This document shows, one piece after another, positions 1 through 8,226 of a DNA stretch of 64,000 nt (positions within the stretch are counted from its first letter, which is position 1; the number at the start of each line of letters is the position of its first letter). Under the pieces are notes generated by a model. The model ran no database searches. It was not told the origin of the DNA and saw only the letters and a program-made list of their open reading frames with translations. This stretch comes from Herbaspirillum huttiense (GTDB lineage Bacteria; Pseudomonadota; Gammaproteobacteria; Burkholderiales; Burkholderiaceae_D), in assembly GCF_004367745.1 (NCBI RefSeq), contig NZ_CP037993.1, forward strand, positions 2,604,001 to 2,668,000, in the 5' to 3' direction. The position numbers and the translations under genes are program-made.

Positions 1-675
1 GATCGAACCTTGGGACTTCGCGTCGTTGTTGCGGCTCTGGCCTTCATTGATGTGCACGACCGGCCCGGAAATACCGAGGAAATTGAAGTCGTATTTGACC
101 ACCAGCGAAATCAGGTAATCCCAGTCCTCATGGCTTTGCAGCGCGGCATCCACCAGATGGCGCTTGGCGATGGACGAGGAGAGGATGATGGTGTTGTTGG
201 GGATGAAATTGCTGACCAGCAGGCCGCGGATGTCGGTGCCGCTCATATCGATGTCGGTGCTGGAGATCACCTGGGTGCTCTCGGGCGTACGCATTTCCCT
301 CACCTGGCTATAGGACACGTAGTTGACGGCATCGCTGCGGAAGCGGTTGCATTGGACGATGGCTTGCAGGAAATCGGGCCGATAGCTGTCGTCATCATCC
401 AGGAACAGGATGAAGCGGCCACGCGCCAGCTGCACACCCGCATTGCGTGATTCGGCCGGGCCCTTGGCACCGGGCAGGCAGAGGAAGACATCAGTTTCGC
501 GCAGCAGGCGGCTGGCGACTTCCTTGGTCGCGGCAGTGCCCTCATCCGCCACCAGGACAATCTCGAAATCCCTGAAACTCTGGGCCAGCAAGGATTGCAG
601 AGCGCGTTCAAGGATGGCCGGGCGGCGGTGCGTGGAGACGACGATGGAAAACACGGGCGCAATATGCATGGTCAT
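1..675 (-). CDS. Glycosyltransferase family 2, C-terminus beyond window
   Basis: Reading the minus strand from an ATG at 675 gives 225 open codons running off the left edge. The protein starts MTMHIAPVFSIVVSTHRRPA, the usual first beta strand of a GT-A fold. It continues through AESRNAGVQLARGRFILFLDDDD (split here as AESRNAGVQLARGRF then ILFLDDDD), where the Asp cluster is the nucleotide-sugar and metal-binding DXD-type motif at about residues 95-102. Family 2 enzymes transfer a sugar from an NDP-sugar to cell-surface polysaccharide or lipid acceptors; the acceptor cannot be told here. A second ATG at 669 is also possible and there is no strong ribosome binding site for either. A sigma70-like promoter at 876-904 reads toward it. 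The family call is sure; the substrate is unknown. Confidence 0.85.
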   Translation of the reverse strand, partial: MTMHIAPVFSIVVSTHRRPAILERALQSLLAQSFRDFEIVLVADEGTAATKEVASRLLRETDVFLCLPGAKGPAESRNAGVQLARGRFILFLDDDDSYRPDFLQAIVQCNRFRSDAVNYVSYSQVREMRTPESTQVISSTDIDMSGTDIRGLLVSNFIPNNTIILSSSIAKRHLVDAALQSHEDWDYLISLVVKYDFNFLGISGPVVHINEGQSRNNDAKSQGSI

Positions 676-992
676 GAGTCAGTAGTGGGCGGTGGATGTC
701 AGGCGGCCTGTGCCGGTAATCCTGAAAGGAGATCGTCAGGCCATTCGTCCGGGTGGCAGGCAATGCTCTCCCGGCGAACGTAGAAGAGGTGCAGGGTGTC
801 GATGGACATCGGCCCGGCGGGCAGACGATGCAGCAAGATGGGATCCCCCCCGGAATCGACTTTTATTGGGGGCTAACTATAGCGCCCAAAACAGGCACTG
901 TAAACTTGATGCGGGGAGCTTCATGAACAAGTCCACCTGCCGGGAGGCAGGTGGAGGGCCGACCTGAATGCGAAGAGGATTGCCAGGCCGTC
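676..992. other. Intergenic region with promoter and hairpin
   Basis: This 317-base gap holds the promoter described at 876-904 and a 10-bp hairpin at 932-955 (CCACCTGCC, loop GGGA, GGCAGGTGG plus a closing T-A pair). The hairpin lies just after the stop of the MFS transporter gene on the minus strand and probably ends or stabilises its transcript, although no run of U follows it. No convincing coding sequence was seen. Confidence 0.5.
876..904 (-). promoter_or_regulatory. Sigma70-like promoter reading toward the glycosyltransferase
   Basis: On the minus strand TTTACA (904-899) and TATAGT (881-876) are separated by 17 bases, close to the sigma70 consensus. Transcription would start near 869 and leave an untranslated leader of about 195 bases before the ATG at 675. 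No other minus-strand gene starts between it and the glycosyltransferase. Confidence 0.5.
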
Positions 993-2300
993 TTACTTGT
1001 TGACCAGCTTGGCCGGCAAGCTCAGCGTGAGCAGGCCGCCGATGACCAGCGAGGCCGCCAGCACGTACATGCCGGCATTGGTGCTCTGGGTGGTGTCCTT
1101 GAGCCAGCCGACCAGGAAGGGGCTGACGAAACCGGCCAGGTTGCCCAGCGAATTGATCAGCGCAATACCGGCGGCGGCGGCGGTGCCCGACAGGAAGGCC
1201 GTCGGCAGGCTCCAGAACAGTGGCAGGGTGGTCAGGATGCCGACGCTGGCCAGCGTCAGCGAGGCCATCGCCAGCGCCGTGTTGTGACCATACAGGGTGG
1301 ACAGCAACAGGCCGATGCAACCGACGAAGGCGGGAATGGCCACGTGCCAGCGGCGTTCGCGGCGGGCGTCGGCGCTGCGGCCGATGAGCACCATGGCCGC
1401 AGCGGCGAAGGCGTAGGGGATGGCCGTGAGCAGGCCCACGTTCAGCGGATCGGAGACGCCGGTGGCCTTGATGATGGTCGGCAGCCAGAAGCTCACGCCA
1501 TACAGGCCCATGACGAAGCAGAAGTAGATCAGCGCACCCAGCCAGACACGGCCGTTGGCGAACATGGCGCCCAGGGACAGGTGTTCCTTCTGGCTTTCTT
1601 CGTGGCTGATGTTGGTTTCCAGCAGGCGCTTTTCGTCTTCGGTGAGCCACTCGGCGTCACGGATGCGATCCTTCATATACAGGATCACCAGAACGCCCAG
1701 GATCAGCGAAGGAATGGCTTCCAGGATGAACATCCACTGCCATCCGGTATGACCCCATACGCCCGGCATGGCATGCATGATCCAGCCCGACAGCGGGCCG
1801 CCGATCACGCCCGAGAGGGCAATGCCGGTCATGAACAGCGCAGTGATCTTGCCGCGGCGTGCCGCCGGATACCAGTAGGTCAGATACAGGATCACGCCCG
1901 GGAAGAAGCCGGCCTCGGCCACCCCCAGCAGGAAGCGCATGATGTAGAACATTTCCGGCGTGGTGACATAGGCCATCGCGCCCGAGATGATGCCCCAGGT
2001 GATCATGATGCGGGCGATCCAGAGGCGTGCGCCGACCTTGTGCAGGATCATGTTGCTGGGCACTTCGAAGACGAAGTAACCCAGGAAGAAGATGCCCGCG
2101 CCCAGGCCGTAGACGGTATCGCTGAATTTCAGGTCCTGCAGCATCTGCAGCTTGGCAAAGCCGACGTTGACCCGGTCCAGGTAGGAAGCCACATAGCACA
2201 GGAACAGCAGCGGCAGCAGCCGCCAGGTGACCTTGCTGTAGGTCGCGTCTTCAAAGGATGCGCGCGCGCCGTCGGCGGCGGCGCCTGCTTGGTAGGTCAT
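993..2300 (-). CDS. MFS transporter, anion:cation symporter type
   Basis: A 435-residue membrane protein of the major facilitator superfamily. The segment LLPLLFLCYVASYLDRVNVG followed by FAKLQ near the N-terminus is typical of the ACS subfamily (tartrate, phthalate and sugar-acid symporters), and about twelve hydrophobic segments fill the protein. The reading frame is open further upstream, but the ATG at 2300 is preferred: GGAG lies at the right distance (GGAGCGAGAC-ATG) and the extra upstream residues are polar and unlike the family. It lies 148 bases after the SDR gene on the same strand and probably imports the substrate oxidised by the SDR and aldehyde dehydrogenase. An organic or aromatic acid is the likely cargo; the exact one is unknown. 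Confidence 0.88.
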   Translation of the reverse strand: MTYQAGAAADGARASFEDATYSKVTWRLLPLLFLCYVASYLDRVNVGFAKLQMLQDLKFSDTVYGLGAGIFFLGYFVFEVPSNMILHKVGARLWIARIMITWGIISGAMAYVTTPEMFYIMRFLLGVAEAGFFPGVILYLTYWYPAARRGKITALFMTGIALSGVIGGPLSGWIMHAMPGVWGHTGWQWMFILEAIPSLILGVLVILYMKDRIRDAEWLTEDEKRLLETNISHEESQKEHLSLGAMFANGRVWLGALIYFCFVMGLYGVSFWLPTIIKATGVSDPLNVGLLTAIPYAFAAAAMVLIGRSADARRERRWHVAIPAFVGCIGLLLSTLYGHNTALAMASLTLASVGILTTLPLFWSLPTAFLSGTAAAAGIALINSLGNLAGFVSPFLVGWLKDTTQSTNAGMYVLAASLVIGGLLTLSLPAKLVNK

Positions 2301-2448
2301 GTCTCGCTCCAGATAGTGTTTGACGTATCGTTGTTGTGCGTCGCCGGTTCTTTGTGACCGCTTGACGGTGCCACGCATTGTAGTGGCGGTGAGGACATTG
2401 TCAAATCATTATCCTCACCGCTTGCATGAAGATTTTTACATCGCCGCC

Positions 2449-3207
2449 TTACACGCAACGTCCGCCATCGACCTCGATGGACACGCCGGTGACGAACTCT
2501 GCTTCATCGGAACCCAGGTAGAGGCAGGCATTGGCGATGTCCTCCGGGGTGGAGAAACGGCCCATGGGAATGGTGGCGACGAACTTCTTGCGGTTTTCCG
2601 GGGTGTCGGGCACGCCCATGAATTCCGACAGCAGGCCGGTGGCCGAGATGACCGGATTGACGCAGTTCACGCGGATCTTGTCCGGACCCAGTTCTGCCGC
2701 CATCGACTTGCTGGTGGTGATGACGGCGCCCTTGCTGCCGTTGTACCAGGTTAGCCCGGGACGCGGGCGGATGCCGGCGGTGGAGGCGATGTTGACGAAA
2801 GCACCGCCGCCGACCTGGCGGAAATAGGGCACGAAGGTCTTGGCCGAGAGGAAGATGCTCTTTACGTTGACTGCATAGACGCGGTCGAACTCGTCTTCTT
2901 CCACTTCCAGCATGGGGCGGTTGCGATGCGTGGTGCCGGCATTGTTGACGACGATGTCGAGCTTGCCGAAGTGCTCCAGGGCGCTGGCCAGCAACTGGTC
3001 CATGTCAGCGCGCTTGGAGACGTCGGCCTTGGCGAAGACCGCACGGCCGCCCGCCGCCTTGATCTCTTCGACTACCCGCAGGCCGCCGGTTTCGCCGATA
3101 TCGGCCACCACGACGGAGGCGCCTTCACGGGCATAGGCCTTGGCGATGCCTTCACCGAAACCCGAACCGCCACCGGTGACGATGGCTACCTTGTCTTGCA
3201 AACGCAT
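2449..3207 (-). CDS. SDR-family alcohol dehydrogenase, TsaC-like
   Basis: A 252-residue classical short-chain dehydrogenase. The cofactor motif TGGGSGFG is at residues 11-18, NNAG follows at about 88-91, and the catalytic Ser (NIAST) and YNGSK (Tyr-x3-Lys) are present. The stretch NNAGTTHRNRPMLEVEEDEF, the PGLTWYNGSKG segment and the C-terminal VDGGR closely resemble TsaC, the 4-(hydroxymethyl)benzenesulfonate dehydrogenase of Comamonas, as I recall that sequence. An alcohol-to-aldehyde oxidation feeding the neighbouring aldehyde dehydrogenase is therefore likely. The start has a good ribosome binding site (AAGGAGACACATC-ATG). It is 44 bases after the aldehyde dehydrogenase gene, so the two are probably co-transcribed. 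The substrate is inferred, not shown. Confidence 0.88.
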   Translation of the reverse strand: MRLQDKVAIVTGGGSGFGEGIAKAYAREGASVVVADIGETGGLRVVEEIKAAGGRAVFAKADVSKRADMDQLLASALEHFGKLDIVVNNAGTTHRNRPMLEVEEDEFDRVYAVNVKSIFLSAKTFVPYFRQVGGGAFVNIASTAGIRPRPGLTWYNGSKGAVITTSKSMAAELGPDKIRVNCVNPVISATGLLSEFMGVPDTPENRKKFVATIPMGRFSTPEDIANACLYLGSDEAEFVTGVSIEVDGGRCV

Positions 3208-3251
3208 GATGTGTCTCCTTGAAAATTGTGTGTGTTGAATGAGGGGGGAGG

Positions 3252-4685
3252 TCAGCCGTGGCGGATGGCGATGGTCTTGAGGACCGTGAAGCCATAAAGG
3301 GCTTCGAAGCCCTTCTCGCGCCCGTGGCCGCTGGCCTTGACGCCGCCGAAGGGCAGTTCCACGCCGCCACCGGCGCCATAGTTGTTGATGAAGACCTGGC
3401 CGCTGCGAATGGCGCGCGCCAGCCGCAGCTGGCGGCCGCCGTCGCGGGTCCAGACGCTGGCCACCAGGCCGTAGTCGGTGCCATTGGCCAGGGCGATGGC
3501 CTCGGCTTCATCCTCGAACGACATGGCCGCCAGTACCGGACCGAACACTTCTTCCTGCGCCAGCCGATGCTGGGGCGGCACGTCGCGCAGCAGGGCCGGG
3601 GCCTGGTAGAAACCGCCGGACGGGGCGCCGGGCGCGATCTCGCCTTGCGCCACCAGGGCGATGCCGTCGCGCCGTGCATCCGAGAGGAAACCGGCCACGC
3701 GTTCCTGCTGGGTCTTGCGGATCAGCGGACCACAGTCCAGGTCCATCTGCGAGGAGCCCACCTTGAGCTGCGAAAACAGCCCGGCAAGCCGCTCCAGCAC
3801 CTGTTCGTAAGCGCCACGCTGGACCAGCAGGCGGCTGCCGGCGGAGCAGGTCTGGCCGGCGTTCTGCACGATGGCATTGACCACCACCGGCAGCAGGGCG
3901 TCCATGTCGGCATCCTCGAAGACCACCTGCGGCGACTTGCCGCCCAGTTCCAGGGTGACCGGGGTGTGATGCTCGGCGGCCGCGCGCACCACCAGCTTGC
4001 CCACGTTGGGTGAGCCGGTGAAGGACACGTGGTTCACATCGGGATGCTTGACCAGCAGGTCGCCGGCCTCGTGGCCATAGCCGGTGACGATGTTGAGTGC
4101 ACCCTCGGGGAAGCCCGCCTCAGCGGCCAGTTCGGCTACCCGGAGGATGGACAGGCAGGCATCCTCGGCCGGCTTGACCACGCAGGTATTGCCAGCGGCC
4201 AGAGCGCCGCCCACGCAGCGTCCGAAGATCTGCATCGGGTAGTTCCACGGCACGATGTGGCCGGTCACGCCGTGCGGCTCGCGCAGGGTCAGTACCGTAT
4301 AGCCGGCCTGGTAGGGAATGGTGTCGCCGTGCAGCTTGTCAGCGGCACCGGCGTAGAACTCGAAGTAGCGCACGATGGCCGCAGCATCGGCACGTGCCTG
4401 TTTCATGGGTTTGCCGCAGTCGCGTCCTTCCAGCTGAGCCAGTTCTTCCTGGTGATCCTGCAGCTTGTGGGCCAGCTTCATCAGCAGGCGGCTGCGCTCG
4501 GCGGCGGAAAGCTTGCCCCACGCACCTTCATACGCGCGGCGTGCTGCCTGCACGGCCTGGTCAATGTCGGCGGCATTGCCACGGGCGATGGCCTCGAAGG
4601 CCTGGCCATCGGAGGGATCGATGACGGGGATGCTTTCGCCGGAGGCGGGGGCGACCCAGCGATTGTCGATGAAGTGCTGTTTCAT
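3252..4685 (-). CDS. NAD(P)-dependent aldehyde dehydrogenase
   Basis: A 477-residue aldehyde dehydrogenase of normal family length. ELGGKSPQ carries the general-base Glu, and NAGQTCSAGSR carries the catalytic Cys at residue 280. VPWNYP and the GSPNVGK-type cofactor region are also present. Enzymes of this group oxidise an aldehyde to a carboxylic acid. It is the first gene of a minus-strand unit with the TsaC-like SDR and the MFS transporter, which suggests import, alcohol oxidation and then aldehyde oxidation of one compound. The divergent GntR regulator at 4993 probably controls the unit. Which aldehyde is used cannot be read from the sequence. Confidence 0.9.
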   Translation of the reverse strand: MKQHFIDNRWVAPASGESIPVIDPSDGQAFEAIARGNAADIDQAVQAARRAYEGAWGKLSAAERSRLLMKLAHKLQDHQEELAQLEGRDCGKPMKQARADAAAIVRYFEFYAGAADKLHGDTIPYQAGYTVLTLREPHGVTGHIVPWNYPMQIFGRCVGGALAAGNTCVVKPAEDACLSILRVAELAAEAGFPEGALNIVTGYGHEAGDLLVKHPDVNHVSFTGSPNVGKLVVRAAAEHHTPVTLELGGKSPQVVFEDADMDALLPVVVNAIVQNAGQTCSAGSRLLVQRGAYEQVLERLAGLFSQLKVGSSQMDLDCGPLIRKTQQERVAGFLSDARRDGIALVAQGEIAPGAPSGGFYQAPALLRDVPPQHRLAQEEVFGPVLAAMSFEDEAEAIALANGTDYGLVASVWTRDGGRQLRLARAIRSGQVFINNYGAGGGVELPFGGVKASGHGREKGFEALYGFTVLKTIAIRHG

Positions 4686-4992
4686 GGCAGTGCGGTCCTT
4701 GGAGGCGGATGACGGGGGAGCAGCACAGGGAAGCGGCAGGATGGCACGCCATGCAGGCGCGGGCCTGCGTCGAACGGTCAGTCCGAACAGGGCCGGGAAG
4801 GGCTTGTCTCCTGGTGTCTTGTCGTGTGCTGCTGTTTTTGTTGTGCCTGAATCTAAGCCTGCGCATCCAAGATGTCAAATATATTTACTACTTTGATGAC
4901 TACTTGCATCGGACGGCTGGCGGTGAGACTGACAAATCCGCTACCATGCGGCCCATGCCGTTCCTGTCATTTCCTGCCTAACTGGAGTGTCG
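4686..4992. other. Divergent control region between aldehyde dehydrogenase and GntR genes
   Basis: This 307-base gap separates divergent genes and should hold both promoters. The only AT-rich part is at about 4870-4910 and contains a near-repeat (TACTACTTTGATGACTACTT) that could be a GntR operator; that is a guess. I saw no coding sequence or terminator in it. Confidence 0.35.
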
Positions 4993-5769
4993 ATGCCCTC
5001 ATCGAGCAAGCCCCCGCGCCCCGGCGCTTCCGGTGACATCCTGAGCCTGGCCGCGGCCGGCCTGGGTCCGGTGCGGCCGGAACGCTTCGCTGAACGCGTG
5101 TATGAAACCTTGTTCCATGCCATTGTCGAAGGCCGCATTGCCGTCGGCAGCAAGCTGCCTTCCGAAAACGACCTGGCCACGTTGTTCGAGGTCTCGCGGC
5201 CGGTGGTGCGGCAGGCGCTGGACCGGCTGCGTGAAGATCAACTGGTGGAGTCCCAGCGTGGCTCCGGGACCTATGTGAAGGAAAAGGCAGGATTGGCCCC
5301 GGCCCGTCCCGATGGCGAACCCGAGACCCGCATCGGCCACATCATGAACGGGCTGGAACTGCGGCTGGTGCTGGAGCCGGAATGCGCCTACATGGCCGCC
5401 CTGCGACGCAACAAGCAGGATCTGGAAAAGATGGATGCCTTGCTGCTCGGATTCGAGGAAGCCAACCGCGTGGGCGGCATCGCCCATCACTATGATTTCG
5501 GCTTCCATGAAGCCATCGCCCAGGCCACCGGCAACCAGCGCTTCGTGCAGGTGATGAAGACGCTGGAATACGATGTCAGCCACGCCGTCAACATGCTGCG
5601 CCACCTGATGCAGATCCCGCCCTGGAAGCGCTCGCAGGATGCCATGGACGAACATCGCCAGATCTTCGAGCTGATCCGCCTGCAGGATGCTGAAGGCGCG
5701 CGGCGTGCCATGCGTGGCCATATCGAGAATGCCCGCACGCGCATGTTCAACAGCCGGCCTGGCCTGTGA
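4993..5769 (+). CDS. GntR/FadR-family (FCD) transcription regulator
   Basis: A 258-residue regulator. The N-terminal winged helix-turn-helix includes GSKLPSENDLATLFEVSRPV, followed by QALDRLRE and the wing QRGSGTYV. The C-terminal FCD ligand-binding domain is recognisable from MNGLELRLVLEPECAYMAA and HEAIAQATGNQRF. FCD regulators usually bind a small carboxylate and repress a neighbouring catabolic operon, here probably the divergent aldehyde dehydrogenase-SDR-MFS genes. A GTG at 4987 is in frame, but ATG at 4993 is chosen because GGAG at 4984-4987 is then correctly spaced. The effector is unknown. Confidence 0.88.
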   Translation: MPSSSKPPRPGASGDILSLAAAGLGPVRPERFAERVYETLFHAIVEGRIAVGSKLPSENDLATLFEVSRPVVRQALDRLREDQLVESQRGSGTYVKEKAGLAPARPDGEPETRIGHIMNGLELRLVLEPECAYMAALRRNKQDLEKMDALLLGFEEANRVGGIAHHYDFGFHEAIAQATGNQRFVQVMKTLEYDVSHAVNMLRHLMQIPPWKRSQDAMDEHRQIFELIRLQDAEGARRAMRGHIENARTRMFNSRPGL

Positions 5770-5833
5770 GTCTGCTTGTCATTCAAGCTGTCAACTCTTT
5801 TAACTACTTATTCTTCCGCAGGAAGCCCATCCC

Positions 5834-6775
5834 ATGGAATTACGCCAACTGCGCTACTTCGTGGCCATCGTCGATCACGGCTCACTCTCACGCGCAGCGC
5901 GTGTGCTGCACATCGCCCAGCCGGCGCTGACCCAGCAGATCCGCCAGCTGGAAGACGAGATGGCGGCGCAATTGCTGCATCGTTCGGCCCAAGGAGTCAT
6001 CGCTACCGATGCCGGCAAGGTCTTCTATGAGCACGCGCTGGCGATTTTGAAACAGGTGCAGGATGCCAAGCAGGCCGTGGCGCAGTCCACCGACAAACCC
6101 TCGGGGACGGTGGCGCTGGGCATTCCGCAGAGCGTCTCCAATGCGCTGGCCTTGCCGCTGCTCAATGCAGTGCGCTCGATCTACCCCGAGATCACCCTGC
6201 AACTGACCGAGGAATTGACCGGTAACCTCATCACCCAGTTGAAATCCGGCCGCATCAATCTGGCGGTGCTGTTTGACGATGGCCAGCTGTCGTCCTTCGC
6301 AGCCACGCCCATGATCGAGGAAGAGATGATGTACATCACCCGCGCCAAGTCGCGCTATGGGGTGAAAGGCCGCAAGGGCGTGCCGCTGGCCAAGGCCATC
6401 AAGGCTCCGCTGATCCTGCCGGGCCTGGCCCATGGGGTGCGCCCGCGCATCGAGAGCCTGGTGCGCGGCCAGGGCATGAGCCTGGATAACGTCATCGAGA
6501 TCAACTCGGTGGCCATCCTCAAATCGGCCATCCTGGCCGATATCGGCGCCACCATCCTGCCGGTGGCGCCGCTGCTGGCCGACATCGAGCGCGGCGAGAT
6601 GGTCGCCCATGCCATTGCCGGCGAACAGATCTCGCGCACCCTGGTGCTGTGCGCCTCGCGCAATATCCCGCTGACCACCGCGGCTGCTGCGGTGGAACGA
6701 CTGGTGCTGGATGTGACCGATGCGCTGTGCCGTTCCGGCCAGTGGGGACATACCCGGCTGTTGGAACGTACATGA
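5834..6775 (+). CDS. LysR-family regulator, Nac/Cbl-like
   Basis: A 313-residue LysR protein starting MELRQLRYFVAIVDHGSLSR. The helix-turn-helix covers SLSRAARVLHIAQPALTQQI, and a periplasmic-binding-protein-like effector domain fills the rest. PSGTVALGIPQSVSN and the C-terminal order resemble the Nac/Cbl-type members rather than aromatic-pathway ones. It lies 64 bases after the GntR gene on the same strand and may be co-transcribed with it. Its target may be the catabolic genes on the left; there is no divergent gene directly at its start, unlike many LysR genes. The family is sure; the role is open. Confidence 0.88.
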   Translation: MELRQLRYFVAIVDHGSLSRAARVLHIAQPALTQQIRQLEDEMAAQLLHRSAQGVIATDAGKVFYEHALAILKQVQDAKQAVAQSTDKPSGTVALGIPQSVSNALALPLLNAVRSIYPEITLQLTEELTGNLITQLKSGRINLAVLFDDGQLSSFAATPMIEEEMMYITRAKSRYGVKGRKGVPLAKAIKAPLILPGLAHGVRPRIESLVRGQGMSLDNVIEINSVAILKSAILADIGATILPVAPLLADIERGEMVAHAIAGEQISRTLVLCASRNIPLTTAAAAVERLVLDVTDALCRSGQWGHTRLLERT

Positions 6776-7018
6776 ACCACGCTAATAAAGTGAATAAAAT
6801 TGAACAAGCGCCGTCTTTTTTAGCTTAAAAGTTCAGATTTTTTGATGAATTGCTGAAAATCACTGCTGAGCTTGCGCCTTCGGTTACACTGGCGTCGACC
6901 CTGGTCGTCCTCGAGCCCCAAGCCAACTGAGGACGCCGCCGATGCGCTGAGGGGCGCATCCTCCGCATCGCTTGCCGCGATGCCTTCTATACCTGCCCGC
7001 AAGGGCAAGCGAATCCGC

Positions 7019-8200
7019 ATGAATCCTTTCACCGCCAGCATTGCGCTGGCCATCGTACAGTTTTGCAGTGGCGTGATCATGACCGGGCTGTTCATCAGCA
7101 CGCCGTCAGAGCGCTTCACGCGGCTGTGGGCGCTGTCGGGCGTGTTCTCGGCACTGGGGATCTGCGTCACCGTTGCAGTGTACGCCGGGCTGGCTGGCAG
7201 CCTGCGGCCGCTCGGCTTGTTGCTGGGCAATACACTGGTGTTTTCTTCCGGCATCGTTGCCTGGCGCGGACTGCGCAGCTTTTACCAGCGCCAGTCGGGC
7301 GACTGGCCTTGGATGCTGGTGATCGCCTATGCCGTCAGCTTTACCGCGCTGCTGATCGGAAGTGCCGATTTCACCCATCGTGCCTACCTCGCCGTGGGCG
7401 GCTTGCAGGTGGTGTTCTGCCTGGTGCTGCGTGAATTCTTCAAGGGCATGTCGGGGCCGCTGGCCGCGCGCTATCCGCGCTGGACCTTTGGCCGCTGGAT
7501 CGGCATCGTGGCCTTGCTGATCCTCAGCGCCACCCATGTGAGCCGGCTGCTGCTGTCGTTGTCGCATCCGGAACTGTTCATGCCCCCCGAGATGAGCAGT
7601 CTGGGCGTGGGCCTGATCTATCTGATTCCCATCAGCGGCACCTTGCTGCTGTCGGTGTCGCTGATGATGATCTACTTCGAACGGCTGCTGGCCGACAAGC
7701 AGCGCCTGGCCACCGAAGATGAACTGACCGGCACCCTCAACCGCCGCGAGCTGGTGCGCTGTGGCGAAGAGGCGCTGGCCCGGGCGGTGCAGGGCAGGCG
7801 GGTCCTGACGCTGGCCTTCATCGATGTGGATCACTTCAAAGACATCAACGACACCCACGGCCACCTGGTCGGGGATCGGGTGCTGGCTGACATCGGCGCC
7901 TTGCTGCGCGAGCACTGTTGCCAGGGCGGCATGGTGGGCCGTTACGGTGGCGAAGAATTCTGCGCGGTCTTCCCGGACTGGTCGGAAGCCCAGGCACGCC
8001 AGATTGCCCAGCATCTGCTGGAAACCGTACGCAACCACGATTTCGGTCATGGACAACCAGTCACCATCAGCGTCGGATTGGCCGTGCTGTCACCGGGCCA
8101 ATCCAGCAGCTGGGATGCGCTGGTGCACGAAGCCGACCTGGCCCTGTACCGTGCCAAGAGCGAAGGGCGCAATGCTTTCCGGATGGCGCTGGCGGCTTGA
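7019..8200 (+). CDS. Membrane diguanylate cyclase (GGDEF)
   Basis: A protein of about 393 residues with six or seven hydrophobic segments over residues 1-225, then a GGDEF domain. DELTGTLNRRE opens the domain, FIDVDHFKDIND gives the metal and substrate residues, and RYGGEEF is the active-site loop at about residue 308. The enzyme should make cyclic di-GMP from two GTP. The RxxD inhibitory site normally five residues before the GGEEF motif is absent (the stretch reads CCQGGMVGRYGGEEF), so product inhibition may be missing. The frame is open to 6872, and an in-frame ATG at 6980 is another possible start; 7019 is chosen because the first membrane segment follows directly. What the membrane part senses is unknown. 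Confidence 0.87.
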   Translation: MNPFTASIALAIVQFCSGVIMTGLFISTPSERFTRLWALSGVFSALGICVTVAVYAGLAGSLRPLGLLLGNTLVFSSGIVAWRGLRSFYQRQSGDWPWMLVIAYAVSFTALLIGSADFTHRAYLAVGGLQVVFCLVLREFFKGMSGPLAARYPRWTFGRWIGIVALLILSATHVSRLLLSLSHPELFMPPEMSSLGVGLIYLIPISGTLLLSVSLMMIYFERLLADKQRLATEDELTGTLNRRELVRCGEEALARAVQGRRVLTLAFIDVDHFKDINDTHGHLVGDRVLADIGALLREHCCQGGMVGRYGGEEFCAVFPDWSEAQARQIAQHLLETVRNHDFGHGQPVTISVGLAVLSPGQSSSWDALVHEADLALYRAKSEGRNAFRMALAA

Positions 8201-8226
8201 TCCGGACGCTGCCTTGCAGGGCCGTT

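Noticed and set aside
951..2357. Long plus-strand open frame of 468 codons
   Set aside because: It is antisense to the MFS transporter and rich in Gln, Gly, His and Ala, the usual shadow of GC-rich genes; no domain and no ribosome site.
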